From Nematostella vectensis (lineage: Eukaryota; Cnidaria; Anthozoa; Actiniaria; Edwardsiidae): 64,000 nt of DNA. The notes beneath the pieces were generated by a model. It was not told where the DNA came from and did no database searches. It saw nothing but the letters and a program-made list of their open reading frames with translations. Of the stretch, positions 1 to 10,094 are shown in pieces. The position numbers and the translations under genes were made by a program. Position 1 is the first letter of the stretch. Each line of letters opens with the position of its first letter. The DNA is taken from NCBI RefSeq assembly GCF_932526225.1, contig NC_064046.1, positions 13,961,408-14,025,407 on the forward strand, read 5' to 3'.

Positions 1-141
1 GCAAAACTGGACAAAAAGAAGAAATACAAAAGATGGATCTACTGTACTTAGATGGACTGACAGATAGACACGGACATAAAAGCAAAAGGATGGACGGAAA
101 GCCATGAGTTACATGTCTATCAGATGGACATACAGACTTAC

Positions 142-2569
142 TCTGGTTTGCCTTCAAGCATGCTAATTATACAGCCCAATCCATTTCTTTTTATGAATTC
201 ACCAGCAAATGTCAGATCCTAATAAGCAATAATTAGGAACAACATTATCTACAATGTTGCAGCTAAACATTACTCGCATATTGCAAGTTCTATGTTGAAA
301 ATATTACCCCAATTCATACCAAACGTACCTCTGAAATGTTTGCCAGTTGGCTCAACACAGTCTTTTTGTCATCAGGATTTGACTGCAGCTTGTCATAGAT
401 TTCTTGTGCAAGCTTTGCCTTCATGAAACATAGGCAATACAGTAATTTACTACATGACATAGTAATCAAATGATTTTCTGAGACATAGATGGTGAAGACG
501 GACCCAAATTCTTCAATTCGGGCCCAAATTCTTCACTTCTCTCCCCTCTAAATAAATTAATACATTTCTTTAAGTGCTATAATGTATCTACATTTCATTT
601 TATAAAAGTGAATTTCAGAAATAGAATTAAACTCATGTATACTCACAGGAGAAAGCACCAACTTCAGAACAGTACCATTTTTAATATCTGCACGATTCTG
701 AGAATAAAAAGTTATACTGTAGGTATAAATATTATATATACGTAGCAAAGGAGGGTGAAATTTGTCTGTTTTAAAGCCAGGTCTTTTTTGTTCTTTGAAG
801 TGGTTTCCATATGATCAGATCAAACAAGTTGGTACATCATAAGCGGAACAGTGGATTTTTTTAGCTAACTCTGAACAATAGATTTATCTTAAAAACACTG
901 ACCTTGTTTTTACTATCATTCGGAAACCAACAATTACATGGCTGACATATTGGTAAGAGCTTTACATGCTATGAATACTAAATTAAATGTGACCAAGGAC
1001 TACAGCATATGAAAATAAGCTTTTTCATGGATGTTTGGAGTATTACTTTTAATGCATTTATGTGTTTACACACTTAAGGTTTTCTAGCTTGCATGCACCA
1101 GTTATCAGTATTTTACATGAACAACAACAATAGGCATACCTGTCAACTCTCCCGCATTAGGCGGGAGTCGCAAGATTTTGGACCCTTTCTCCCGCTCTCC
1201 CGCGTTGAGCACCAAATCTCACGCTTTTTAGCGATTTTTATCGCTTTCGAAAAATTATTCTATAGAAAATCGTCATTTTGCCTATTTTCTCTTAAAATAT
1301 TTGAAACAATAATTCCCTTGCGTAGAGCAATTTATCTAACAACCTTGTGAGATCTATAAGTGGATTTTTAGTGAGAACTTTCTATATGGCAAACGCCTGC
1401 AAGGTTAAACCCACCCCTTCCCCAAAAAAAGTGAATTTACCCCACCCCTCCGCCAAAAAATTTCTCAAACCTTGAGATTTTCGGAGGTTGACAGGTATGA
1501 ATAGGTCTAATCTTTAGTTATGGTAATTACTTATGGTAATAAGATACTGATGGTGCAATGTAGGGTAAGGGTTAAGGTCTATAATAATTACAAAAAATAA
1601 ATATCATCCTACCTCCTCTGTGATGTAGCAGTTAAAGTCAGAATATTGAAAAGCGTATTGTTCAGGAATAGGTAGGGACCACCTAAAACAAAAGCATATT
1701 GTTCAGGAATAGGTAGGGACCACTTAAAACAAAAGAACCCTTGTTATGGCTTACCCACCTCAAATAGCATATATTATAAGACTGTTGTTACATAGAACCT
1801 TATTGTTATAATATTGTTGTTCCTTATTAGAAAATAGGGCTAATTTTCCATTGACAAAGTTACTATATATTTAACATTTTTGCATACTAGTCCTCAAAAA
1901 AAAATTCTCAAATTGCTTAAAAAAATACTAATCAAATTCAGAAGAAATGTAACAGCCTGACTAGGTGAGTTAGGGGAGTTTTTTTCAAAATGCTTCCTTA
2001 CCCAGTGGTGTTTGAGGTTACCTTTTTACTTTGGTTACCTTGGTTACCTTGTGTTGTTGGGTAAGTACAAAAAATTATAGCAGACCATTAAAAGAATCTT
2101 AATTAAGCCTTTTCTTGTACTTATCCAGCTACCTTGTCCAAGTATAGTAGCTATTTATTCCACTTACTTTGCACAAACTTCCCTACGGATTATCTCCTCC
2201 AAGGGTTGAGACTAAAAAAAGGGGAAATTATTTATCACAAAAAATAATCAAAAGCATAATAAAGCTTAACATGTTTAGATTGCTCCCATGATTTCCAATG
2301 GCTGTTTCTATGAGGGTTAGAGGAATTTTGCTGTCACTACTTATTCAAGAATATTGCAATGAAATTTTATTTTGACGGTTATTTAGGTTATGCATGCATG
2401 TTTCCTAATGTCAAAATGTGAGAAAGGCGAAATTGGATTGACAAGAATCACTATTAGCCAATGATCGTAGCAAATAAAAATTCCCCAATGTACTAAAACC
2501 CCCAGGACTTTTAGCTCATGTCAATCAATTCTGCGATTCTCACACTGATTGGCTTAAAGTATATCTTGT

Positions 2570-2650
<81 letters not shown>

Positions 2651-3967
2651 ATGGTTGAAGGCTTTCATAGAAAGTGCTCAATACTCGAAAGTAGAGCGGT
2701 GTATAGTGTTGGTTTGAGAAAAATACAAACTACATAGGTTTCCCTACAGGCCTGTTTCGTGGTTGCCCACTCATCAGGGGATTTAATGAGAATATTCCTA
2801 CCATCGTATATATACTATTAACATTGAAATTTACATAATAATAGACTGATAGTTTTAGCTAAGGCGGTAAGAGGAACAATAGCGAGTTACATTAAATATG
2901 CGGGGCGAAAACTAACAGTGCGGAACGTGTGAAAAATTGATAACGCGAAAATTTAACGGTGACGGGATTAACAGTTCTAATTGTTTCGTAGCAGGGCTTT
3001 GTTTCTGTGGCGGCACGAGGACACGAGTTCATTGCGTTTATTTAGAGTTGATAGTTTGGGTTGGCAGATGATCGTCAGCTTTTCCTTGAGGCAGAGGTTG
3101 CAACGCTTAGTGGTACTGTTGTAGGCGGAGTGGGAAGAAAGAATGCGCCATGAAATAAAGTACTCAATCATGCTGTCCTTGAGAGTCCAGACGTGTTTGC
3201 TGAGTTTGGTGGAGTTTCTGTGTTTGGCGTGTCGGAATGATGCGGTGTGGTTTCTGTACCTGGTCTTGAAGCTGTTTTCAGTGAGCCCGACGTATGTTTC
3301 CGAGGTGTTGTTGTCTTTTCGAGTTACGGTAGCTTGGTAGATAACCATAACTCGAAAAGACAACAACACCTCGGAAACATCCGTCGGGCTCACTGAAAAC
3401 AGCTTCAAGACCAGGTACAGAAACCACACCGCATCATTCCGACACGCCAAACACAGAAACTCCACCAAACTCAGCAAACACATCTGGACTCTCAAGGACA
3501 GCATGATTGAGTACTTTATTTCATGGCGCATTCTTTCTTCCCACTCCGCCTACAACAGTACCACTAAGCGTTGCAACCTCTGCCTCAAGGAAAAGCTGAC
3601 GATCATCTGCCAACCCAAACTATCAACTCTAAATAAACGCAATGAACTCGTGTCCTCGTGCCGCCACAGAAACAAAGCCCTACTACGAAACAATTAGAAC
3701 TGTTAATCCCCCGTCACCGTTAAATTTTCGCGCTATCAATTTTTCACACGTTCCGCACTGTTAGTTTTCGCCCCGCATATTTAATGTAACTCGCTATTGT
3801 TCCTCTTACCGCCTTAGCTAAAACTATCAGTCTATTATTATGTAAATTTCAATGTTAATAGTATATATACGATGGTAGGAATATTTTCATTAAATCCCCT
3901 GATGAGTGGGCAACCACGAAACAGGCCTGTAGGGAAACCTATGTAGTTTGTATTTTTCTCAAACCAA

Positions 3968-4050
<83 letters not shown>

Positions 4051-4641
4051 ACTGTTAAGCCTGTTTTCCATAGTAACCTGAGGGTCTGGACCTTTAGGAA
4101 GGGAAAGCATCAGCATGTGTAGATAGGACAGACAGAGCACATAAATATGGAAAGACTAGATAAAAGGAAATGAAGTCTTTCCAATGAAGTCTTTCCATTA
4201 CATTCACATTGCCCACTTTGTTAGTTTTCTCTCCTCACCCTCATAATTGCATACGCCCTGTGCCCCCCCCCTCCCCTCCCTAAAGAGTTTAATAATCAAG
4301 TTATCCAAATAGTGGCATCAGTTGAATCTATCATCAGTCATCTCTTAAAACTGTTCCCTTAACAAGGATGGCCCATTTGTCATATATCTAGCTATGTCGT
4401 GCCAGTTGTATCACTCGTCTTGGAAAGCGTTGGTTGTCAACTCAAGGTCGTGTGAAAACCACAGACGACTGGAAGACGACTTCTTATAAAACGCACACAA
4501 CATTCAACATGAATGAGGTCACTAGTGGTAACTGTGATGTTTTGCTTATTATGAACTACAGCAGCTTACCTGATCAAAAAGCGTTAAAAGTGGAAGCTGT
4601 CCTTCTCGCTCAATTGCAATACGAACGATTCCGGTCGCCAT
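142..4641 (-). CDS. ELMO: ELMO-family engulfment and cell motility adaptor, 5' part (partial)
   Basis: Six coding exons were joined by hand on the minus strand: 4641-4570, 2211-2168, 1682-1613, 697-647, 418-329, 218-142. All have AG/GT borders and compatible phases (0,0,2,0,0,0), giving about 135 residues before the gene leaves the window at its left edge. The translation follows the N-terminus of human ELMO1 closely: MATGIVRIAIE, then PLEEIIRREVC, WSLPIPEQYAFQYSD, YITEENRADIKNGT and DLTFAGEFI. ELMO proteins bind DOCK-family exchange factors and activate Rac in phagocytosis and migration; that role is known for the family, not shown here. The start is the first ATG, matching the family N-terminus. 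Intron 1 (2212-4569) holds a large Penelope-like palindrome, and exon 3 is preceded by a duplicated acceptor. The start faces the THTPA-like gene. Which ELMO paralogue this is cannot be told. Confidence 0.9.
1135..1499. mobile_element. MITE with 13-bp terminal inverted repeats and 6-bp target duplication
   Basis: The ends are CATACCTGTCAAC at 1135-1147 and its reverse complement ending at 1499. Both sides are flanked by the direct repeat AATAGG (1129-1134 and 1500-1505), a 6-bp target-site duplication. The interior contains CTCTCCCGCATTAGGCGGGAG-like short palindromes and no convincing coding sequence. A second, degraded copy in opposite orientation lies at about 18225-18338. It sits in ELMO intron 3 (between exons 3 and 4). 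Confidence 0.75.
1649..1735. repeat. 41-bp tandem duplication covering the acceptor of ELMO exon 3
   Basis: Two near-identical 41-bp units (1649-1689 and 1690-1730, plus a few bases) differ at only two positions. The unit contains the polypyrimidine tract, the AG acceptor and the first bases of ELMO exon 3, so two AG sites in equivalent context lie 41 bp apart. Using the upstream one would add 41 nt and shift the frame. Confidence 0.8.
2573..2645. repeat. (AT)n microsatellite
   Basis: Uninterrupted alternating AT for about 70 bp, next to the left arm of the Penelope-like palindrome. A similar tract flanks the right arm. Confidence 0.95.
2742..2780 (-). ncRNA. Hammerhead ribozyme motif, left palindrome arm
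   Basis: Reverse complement of the motif at 3896-3934, identical in core: stem I CCC/GGG, CUGAUGA, stem II GUGG-GCAA-CCAC, GAAA, a four-pair stem III with a GC loop, then UA before the cleavage position. Penelope-like elements are known to carry such minimal hammerheads in their terminal repeats. Whether it cleaves here is not shown. Confidence 0.7.
3896..3934 (+). ncRNA. Hammerhead ribozyme motif, right palindrome arm
   Basis: Stem I CCC (3896-3898) pairs with GGG (3932-3934). The core is CUGAUGA (3899-3905). Stem II is GUGG/CCAC with a GCAA tetraloop (3906-3917), followed by GAAA (3918-3921). Stem III is ACAG/CUGU with a 2-base loop (3921-3930). A3931 occupies the position 5' of the predicted cleavage site. 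All invariant core bases are present. The very short stem III matches the minimal hammerheads described in Penelope-like elements, which often work best as dimers. Confidence 0.72.
3968..4047. repeat. (TA)n microsatellite
   Basis: About 80 bp of alternating TA immediately after the right arm of the palindrome, mirroring the tract at 2573-2645. Confidence 0.95.
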
Positions 4642-5277
4642 ACCAGATGAGCTGTAGTTGTAAGTTATCTCAGTTTATAAAGATGTCCAAGTCGAACTGT
4701 ACATCAACTTAGAATTGCTCTAGTGAACTAAATTTCGCATTGATTTTCAATTAATCATCCCTTCAATTGAGATATAGAACACTTCATTTGCCAAACTTCA
4801 TAGTTAATTATCAAAGCTTCATTGCTATTCGTAAAAGTCTAATTTCTGAAAGCCAAACCGAAGGAGGGCGAAACTCACAGACTTGACTTCCTGCTATGGT
4901 TTACTGACGCCCCACCCCCTACCCCATGGGTATTCGTTTGTTCGAGGCATACAAAGTGTCATAACTCTTTATTCAGAGTATCTGAATATTGGGGTGCTCG
5001 CAGTCCATCACAAATGCAAAATCTATAAACAAATACGGAATTCATCTTTGTTTTTTGGTTTTCTTCAACGGTAGCTAAATAACTATAAAAACTTCAGAGA
5101 GAAGTATAAGCGTAATGGGGGAGGGGAGGGATGATAATTTGATGATTTGATTGTCACACCTCTCCCATAATGCTCCGCCGGTGTATTCAAAATGGCTAAC
5201 ATCTTTCGCGTACTTGTTCAAATTTTTGAGGGGCATTTTTGTTTGTTTGACCGTACTTTTACATCCAAAAGATATAA
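4642..5277. promoter_or_regulatory. Head-to-head promoter interval between ELMO (-) and THTPA-like (+)
   Basis: The 636 bp between the two start codons must hold both 5' UTRs and promoters unless further upstream exons exist. I see no other coding exon or transposon in it and no clear TATA box in a fixed position. Inferred from gene arrangement only. Confidence 0.4.
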
Positions 5278-6658
5278 ATGAGTTCCATTGCAACCTCAGT
5301 TCTAGAAATTGAAAAGAAGTTTCAAATACCTGTGCGCTTTGAAGAAACTTTACTAAGTAATGGCGGGAAATTGACAGAAAGACGGGAATTTCAAGATGTT
5401 TACTATGATTTACCAGATAATTCACTCACTCTTAAAGGCTTGTGGTTGAGAAAAAGAAACACCAAATGGGAACTTAAGCATTTGAACGCAAGATGTGATC
5501 CCACCATCAGCATAACTGACAAATATCATGAAACGTCAGATGAGACAAAAATAATGACTGAGCTGTCAAAACATGTTCCCATGGCAACATCATTAGATGA
5601 ACTTGTGTCTAAGCACTGTCGTGAATTTGCATCATTTACAACTCAACGCACAAGCTATCAACTTCCTAATGATGTGCGAGTGGACTTGGATGTCGCAAGT
5701 TTTGGTTACAGTGTGGGAGAAATTGAAATTGTCATTGATGATGAAACTGGTGTGTCGGAAGCCGAACAACGCCTAGAGGGACTAGCTGAAAAACTTGGTA
5801 AACAGAATCTCTCTTTTACCACTAAAACTCTGCGACACTAGGACCTTGTATCCTAAAGCAAGGGGAAAGATGAAAGATAGGAAAGTTTCATTGTTCTACA
5901 CTCCCTTCCACCCCTTGCTACTTCCTGCCAACCACAAAGCCTCTGTGGATGCCTCCAGGAATCCAGGTTTTAAATATTACCAAATAAACACACTGGAGGG
6001 CCATCTAGCATAATGCCCTACTTTGGATTTTTTTTTTTTTTTACTCTAGAAAAGAGGAGAGAGAAAGAGAAAGAAGGGGAGATAGAGCTTACATCACTTC
6101 CTGCACTTTAGATTAATAACAGGGGGCAAGTATAAATACCCCACAGGGTTGTACCTAACAAGGGCGGATCTAGGGTTGGGGCCGAGCCATTTGGCTAAAG
6201 ACATTTGGCAAGAAAAAGAAGAAATATACAAGAAATATAAGGAAATCTACAGAAGAATGAGAAATATGTCCCCCCCCCTTTCACGAGACTCTTCTTTCCC
6301 CCCCCCCCCCTTTTGATACTTCTGTTTCCACTCCTGTCTAAAAAGTGTCAACTACAGTCAATTTTCTTATTGTTACTATAAGTTATTGCCAGCTAAATTT
6401 GGGCATTTGACAAGTCAAAAGGACAATCGCTAGCACACTTTATAAATTAACCATAACATTAATTCCTTAGTTAAACTGTTACACTGTCAAAAGTAGATTA
6501 TGCTCTTGACAAATCCTCATCATTGTCCTTTTACATTGCTTATTATCTTTCTTTCAGGTATCAATTGGCAGAAAAAGTTCCCTGGGAAAGTCGAAGAGTT
6601 TCTTAGACTCAATGACCCAGTACATCTAGAGAAACTCATGGAAAAGCATTTGTTATAA
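5278..6658 (+). CDS. THTPA: Thiamine-triphosphatase-like CYTH-domain protein
   Basis: Two exons, 5278-5797 and 6558-6658, join across a GTAAAC/TTTCAG intron with phase 1, giving 206 residues (human ThTPase is 230). The CYTH signature ExExK is at residues 10-14 (EIEKK). Charged strands typical of the triphosphate tunnel follow: LRKRNTKWELK, VRVDLD and GEIEIVID. The second exon supplies the C-terminal helices (KVEEFLRLN, then LEKLMEKHLL), aligning with the end of human THTPA. The family hydrolyses thiamine triphosphate to the diphosphate in the cytosol, and related CYTH proteins cleave inorganic triphosphate. An unspliced reading stops at 5841 and lacks the C-terminal helix, so the spliced model is preferred. 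An AATAAA lies at 7039-7044. Transcription converges with TRAPPC2L. Confidence 0.9.
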
Positions 6659-6756
6659 CAGACTAACATGCTAGCAGTAGCCCAACCAGATGTTACTGTT
6701 ATGCCCATATGCTGGGAGTCATGGAAGTGCTCCCAGTGCGTTCTGTGTCAAAGCTA

Positions 6757-7038
6757 AAGGCCTGGCAAAGTGGCTAAACACAAAAACATTTTCATAAAAC
6801 ATGAGCCCATGCACTTTTTCCTCTTTCCGATTACACGAGAGATCAAAGTGGCAACATGGGAATTTCAAGTGGTGATTGGATAAAATAATGAAGCACACAC
6901 AATATTTTGATGAAAATGTTTTGATCTCATTCAAACATCTGTACATGTTGTGGAAGCCTATTGAGTGCCATGTTTTGTGGGTGGCTAAACATACAAACTT
7001 TAGTGTCAAATGCATGTTTGAATGTTTAGCCAGGCCTT
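6757..7038. mobile_element. Short MITE-like element with AAGGCCTGGC termini
   Basis: The left end AAGGCCTGGCAAAGTGGCTAAACA and right end TGTTTAGCCAGGCCTT are imperfect inverted repeats about 280 bp apart. The open frame inside is on the minus strand, is not conserved-looking, and is read as non-coding. It lies between the 3' ends of the THTPA-like gene and TRAPPC2L. Confidence 0.5.
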
Positions 7039-7293
7039 AATAAAGCTGTGAAGGGGACTACCAGACCACCATTAAAATGTGATAAATCAACCTGACCCCA
7101 AAATATACCACATGAGCTGTGTCACTCGCACTTGATAACAAAACGTAGTTCTTGTTTGTCAATTTTCAACACTTTGGTGACTCATAAATGCCCTATCAAA
7201 GTGGCGATGCATAATTACTCTAAACAAAACACACATGTATAGGGACTTTTTCTTGATTTTATTACTATTTACAATATTTTACATGACTATATT

Positions 7294-9661
7294 CTATTCG
7301 TGTTTCATCATTCCTACCACAGTCTTTTCAAATCCTCTGAAAATGAATAACAAAAATGTTAATTATGGCTAAAATCCCCTCAAACACTCATCAAACAACA
7401 GTATCTTCCTTCAACCCTTCTATTACCAAACACATGAAGGGATCTAAAGGTGGGCCATTCAAATTGCTTGAAAATATGAAGCAGGGGTTTCATTAAGCCC
7501 TGGCAAAACCACCAGCTATTTTCCACCAAGAGCCTGCTTTTTTTTTTAAGTTGATTTAAATTTTATTTGAACTACAGTAACGAAGTAACTTCCACCCCCT
7601 ACTAATCAACCTCCACTGCCTACTCTGTAATATAACTTAATGAAACCCCTGTGAAGAGATATAAAATTGAGGAAAGAAAAAGGAATCCTCCTCTGAATCT
7701 CAGCATCAACTCTTCCTTACTGGAACCCCTGGATTAGCCTGCTTGCAGTGGTTTAACCGTTTTTGTTTTGCTATGTTTACCCAGTGTTTTTTTTTTTTTG
7801 CTTTGTTTACCCAGTGTTTTTTTTTTTGCTTTGTTTATCGGTGTTTTTTTTTTTTTCTGTTTACCCAGTGGTTTTTTTTTCTATTTTTACCGATGTTTTT
7901 TTTGCTCATAGCGAAAACACCAGGTAAACGCCTGCAAGCAGGCTACCCCTGGAGTCACCCCTATAACATACCTTGAAGTAATGTTCTCCCCCGGGTTATA
8001 GAATGGGTTACAAAACATGTCAGTGTAGGCAACATGAAGTTTGCGAAACATCTACAAAAAAATATTTTGTATAATGTTAATCATAAACCAATCAATCAAT
8101 GCCCTTTTTTATCTTTCTCAAGCTAACAACTTAGGATGTATGCGGAGTGTATGGTTGCCTAACGTCTAGATACCAAGCTAAGAGATAAAAAAGTCTAAGG
8201 AATTCCCCTCTTTGTATTGCATCTGCTACAGGCCACATAGAGAGGATGGCTTGCCTGACTCATGCTTTTTTGAGTGTAACAAGTAAAAAGCCAAGAGACT
8301 GCTCAATAGAGAAAACAAAATTGAGGGGCTAAAAATCAAGCACTTTTTCTAATTCAACAGCCTGCAAGTTAAGAAATTATCACAGACTATGAGGGAAATC
8401 TTAAAAGGCATTTATCAAAGATATAATGACTATCACTTACTGTCCTTATCTCATTGTCTCTGAGTGATGTGTTTGCTGACTCCACAACAACCACAAACTT
8501 CATCTTGGTGTTTGTGACATACCCATATCTGGTATAACAAGTCAGGGCTAATACCATGAAAATCAAGCAGTAGACTCAAAGCTAGAGATGGTTAGAAACT
8601 ATTCCAGGCAAACTTATAGATCATTAAAGACTGATTATTCCCTGGAGGACTATCTTTTCCAGGTCACCAACCCTAATCATAGAATAGCTTTAACAAAATT
8701 AAGATTAAGCAATCATAAAAACTAGAAATTAAACAGGGTCCATCAAAGGGCCTTAAAAAGCCTGTGAAGAGCGAATTATGCAAATAAGGAGTTGGAAATA
8801 AAGAACATCTCCTAACCATTTGTCCAGCTTTCAAAGAAAAAAGAGAGTAAATTTATTTTTGATATTGAAATCTTAGCCAATCTTATTACATTTATCACCT
8901 ACAGGGGGAGTAAGTAGCTATCCACCCCCTATTTTGATGAATTTCTGGTATATTTGCTTGTATATTTTCTGTCTAATAGAATACACAAAAAGACTGCCCT
9001 GAAGAAGTCTTATTAAAGACGAAAATTTGGCAGAGTCGATTTCCAGTTTTTGTGTATTGTATTCATTGTTTATGTACGAGATCGCGACAGTTTGGGCTTT
9101 TTGATTCTATTCTGTCTAACAGAGATATCACTGTAGTATAAAAATAATCCAACGTAAAGGATACACTTTGTAGTCCTCAGTTGGGTAGAGTAGACCCAAA
9201 TACAGCTCTCGTGGATCATTGGAGCTTTTTGTTAAAGATGAAACTGCAACAAAAATATATTTTCTGTCACAATTCAATCTTTTCAGCAGAAAATTAGAAT
9301 CAGCAACTCAACACATCTGATTGACTGTAGAGTTTTAGAAGGTTCTGCAAACGTTGGTCATTGGACATGGCGAATACGAGCTGTGTTATCAAGTTTTTCA
9401 AACCTGCACTAATGGGACGTTGCTACGCCATGGTACCTTTTTCCTCAACAACATCTAGAGATGTGTGCACTGTGTAGTGAAACTTCAACTCTTCTTCTGG
9501 TGAGACGGTGCGAAGGAACAGCGGATAGTTCTGCAATTTGTACAAAAAATCGACTGTACACAATTGCACTGAAATATAAGATTAGCATATGATTTACCTA
9601 GAACCATAACAAAAGGAGATTTTATTACCTCTTTCCCGATGACCGCCACACACACCGCCAT
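7294..9661 (-). CDS. TRAPPC2L: Trafficking protein particle complex subunit 2-like
   Basis: Six exons on the minus strand, 9661-9629, 9530-9437, 9243-9165, 8528-8441, 8051-7972 and 7336-7294, total 417 nt and 138 residues (human 140). All junctions are GT-AG and in phase. Recognisable blocks run in order with human TRAPPC2[85 protein letters not shown], and a final GMMKHE. This sedlin/longin-fold subunit belongs to TRAPP complexes that act as Rab exchange factors in ER-Golgi and endosomal traffic. The donor of exon 3 uses the second GT of GTGTAT, needed for phase. An in-frame ATG 16 codons upstream exists, but MAVC is the family start. The gene is divergent from the Aurora kinase gene, and intron 3 contains a Penelope-like fragment. 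Confidence 0.95.
7735..7945. repeat. T-rich tandem repeat bounded by 14-bp perfect inverted repeats
   Basis: TAGCCTGCTTGCAG at 7735-7748 is repeated in inverse orientation at 7932-7945. Between them lie about five degenerate units of TTTGCTTTGTTTACCCAGTG followed by T-runs. It sits in TRAPPC2L intron 5, 27 bp from exon 5, and looks like a small foldback element with internal tandem expansion. Confidence 0.65.
8981..9110 (+). mobile_element. Penelope-like 3'-end fragment with 13-bp target duplication
   Basis: A short insert containing CTGAAGAAGTC…AAAGACGAAAATTTGGCAGAG is flanked by TCTGTCTAATAGA (8968-8980) and TCTGTCTAACAGA (9111-9123). The same sequence recurs at both ends of the 53750-54269 insertion. 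The CTGANGA…GAAA spacing recalls the hammerhead of Penelope-like elements but is imperfect here. It lies in TRAPPC2L intron 3. Confidence 0.6.
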
Positions 9662-10094
9662 CTTGGACCATCTAAATTCCGCTGATAAATCCCTACTAAC
9701 TGCAGACACATTTCACGTAACCTTTCCTGTTTATTTTTGTCCAATGAAATAGCGAGAAACATCACTTTCGTTCCAGTCTCACTCAGAATAAATTTCTTTG
9801 CTGTGATTGGCCCTTCGGGACGCCTGAAAGCCAATCAGGTGACTGGACTTGTCTAACGAACGATATTCGAAAAAGGCATCCCCAAAACACGCTTGCGATC
9901 AATCCGGTCTGTTTCTGAGAGATCGTTTGTGCTGGAAAAATATACCAAAATTATCTTTCTTTCGCTCTACTTTCTATAAAATACATCCTATAGTAGGTGA
10001 GTATGGAGATCGTCGAAGGATTGCCCCGACTAAGAGGAAATCGCTATTTTGAGCTTTGATATCGCCATTTTATTCTTTCAGGTCACGAATAAAT
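9662..10094. promoter_or_regulatory. Head-to-head promoter interval between TRAPPC2L (-) and Aurora kinase (+)
   Basis: There are 433 bp between the two ATGs. A donor GTGAGT near 9997 and an acceptor TTTCAG at about 10081 indicate a 5' UTR intron of the kinase. The TRAPPC2L start is embedded in CCAAGATGGCGG, a context typical of YY1-type sites in housekeeping promoters. Assignment rests on gene arrangement and these motifs. Confidence 0.45.

Larger units (their letters stand above)
2709..3967. mobile_element. Palindrome of two head-to-head Penelope-like element 3' fragments
   Basis: The left arm (2709-3330) and right arm (3344-3967) are near-perfect reverse complements separated by about 13 bp. 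Each arm encodes, outward from the centre, the C-terminal GIY-YIG endonuclease region typical of Penelope-like retroelements: ETYVGLTENSFKTRYRNH, then NSTKLSKHVW, TKRCNLCLKEKL and LNKRNELVSSCRH. The right arm has ETSVGL where the left has ETYVGL, so a motif tyrosine is lost on that side. Both arms are short fragments with no reverse transcriptase. Each ends in a hammerhead motif and an AT microsatellite. The structure lies in ELMO intron 1 and would form a very long hairpin in pre-mRNA of either strand. Confidence 0.85.

Noticed and set aside
2977-3531. 184-codon frame across the palindrome centre
   Set aside because: It joins antisense of the right arm to sense of the left arm. Only the left-arm half resembles a real protein (GIY-YIG region).
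7743-7976. 77-codon Phe-rich open frame
   Set aside because: It is a translation of the T-rich tandem repeat and lies antisense to TRAPPC2L exon 5.
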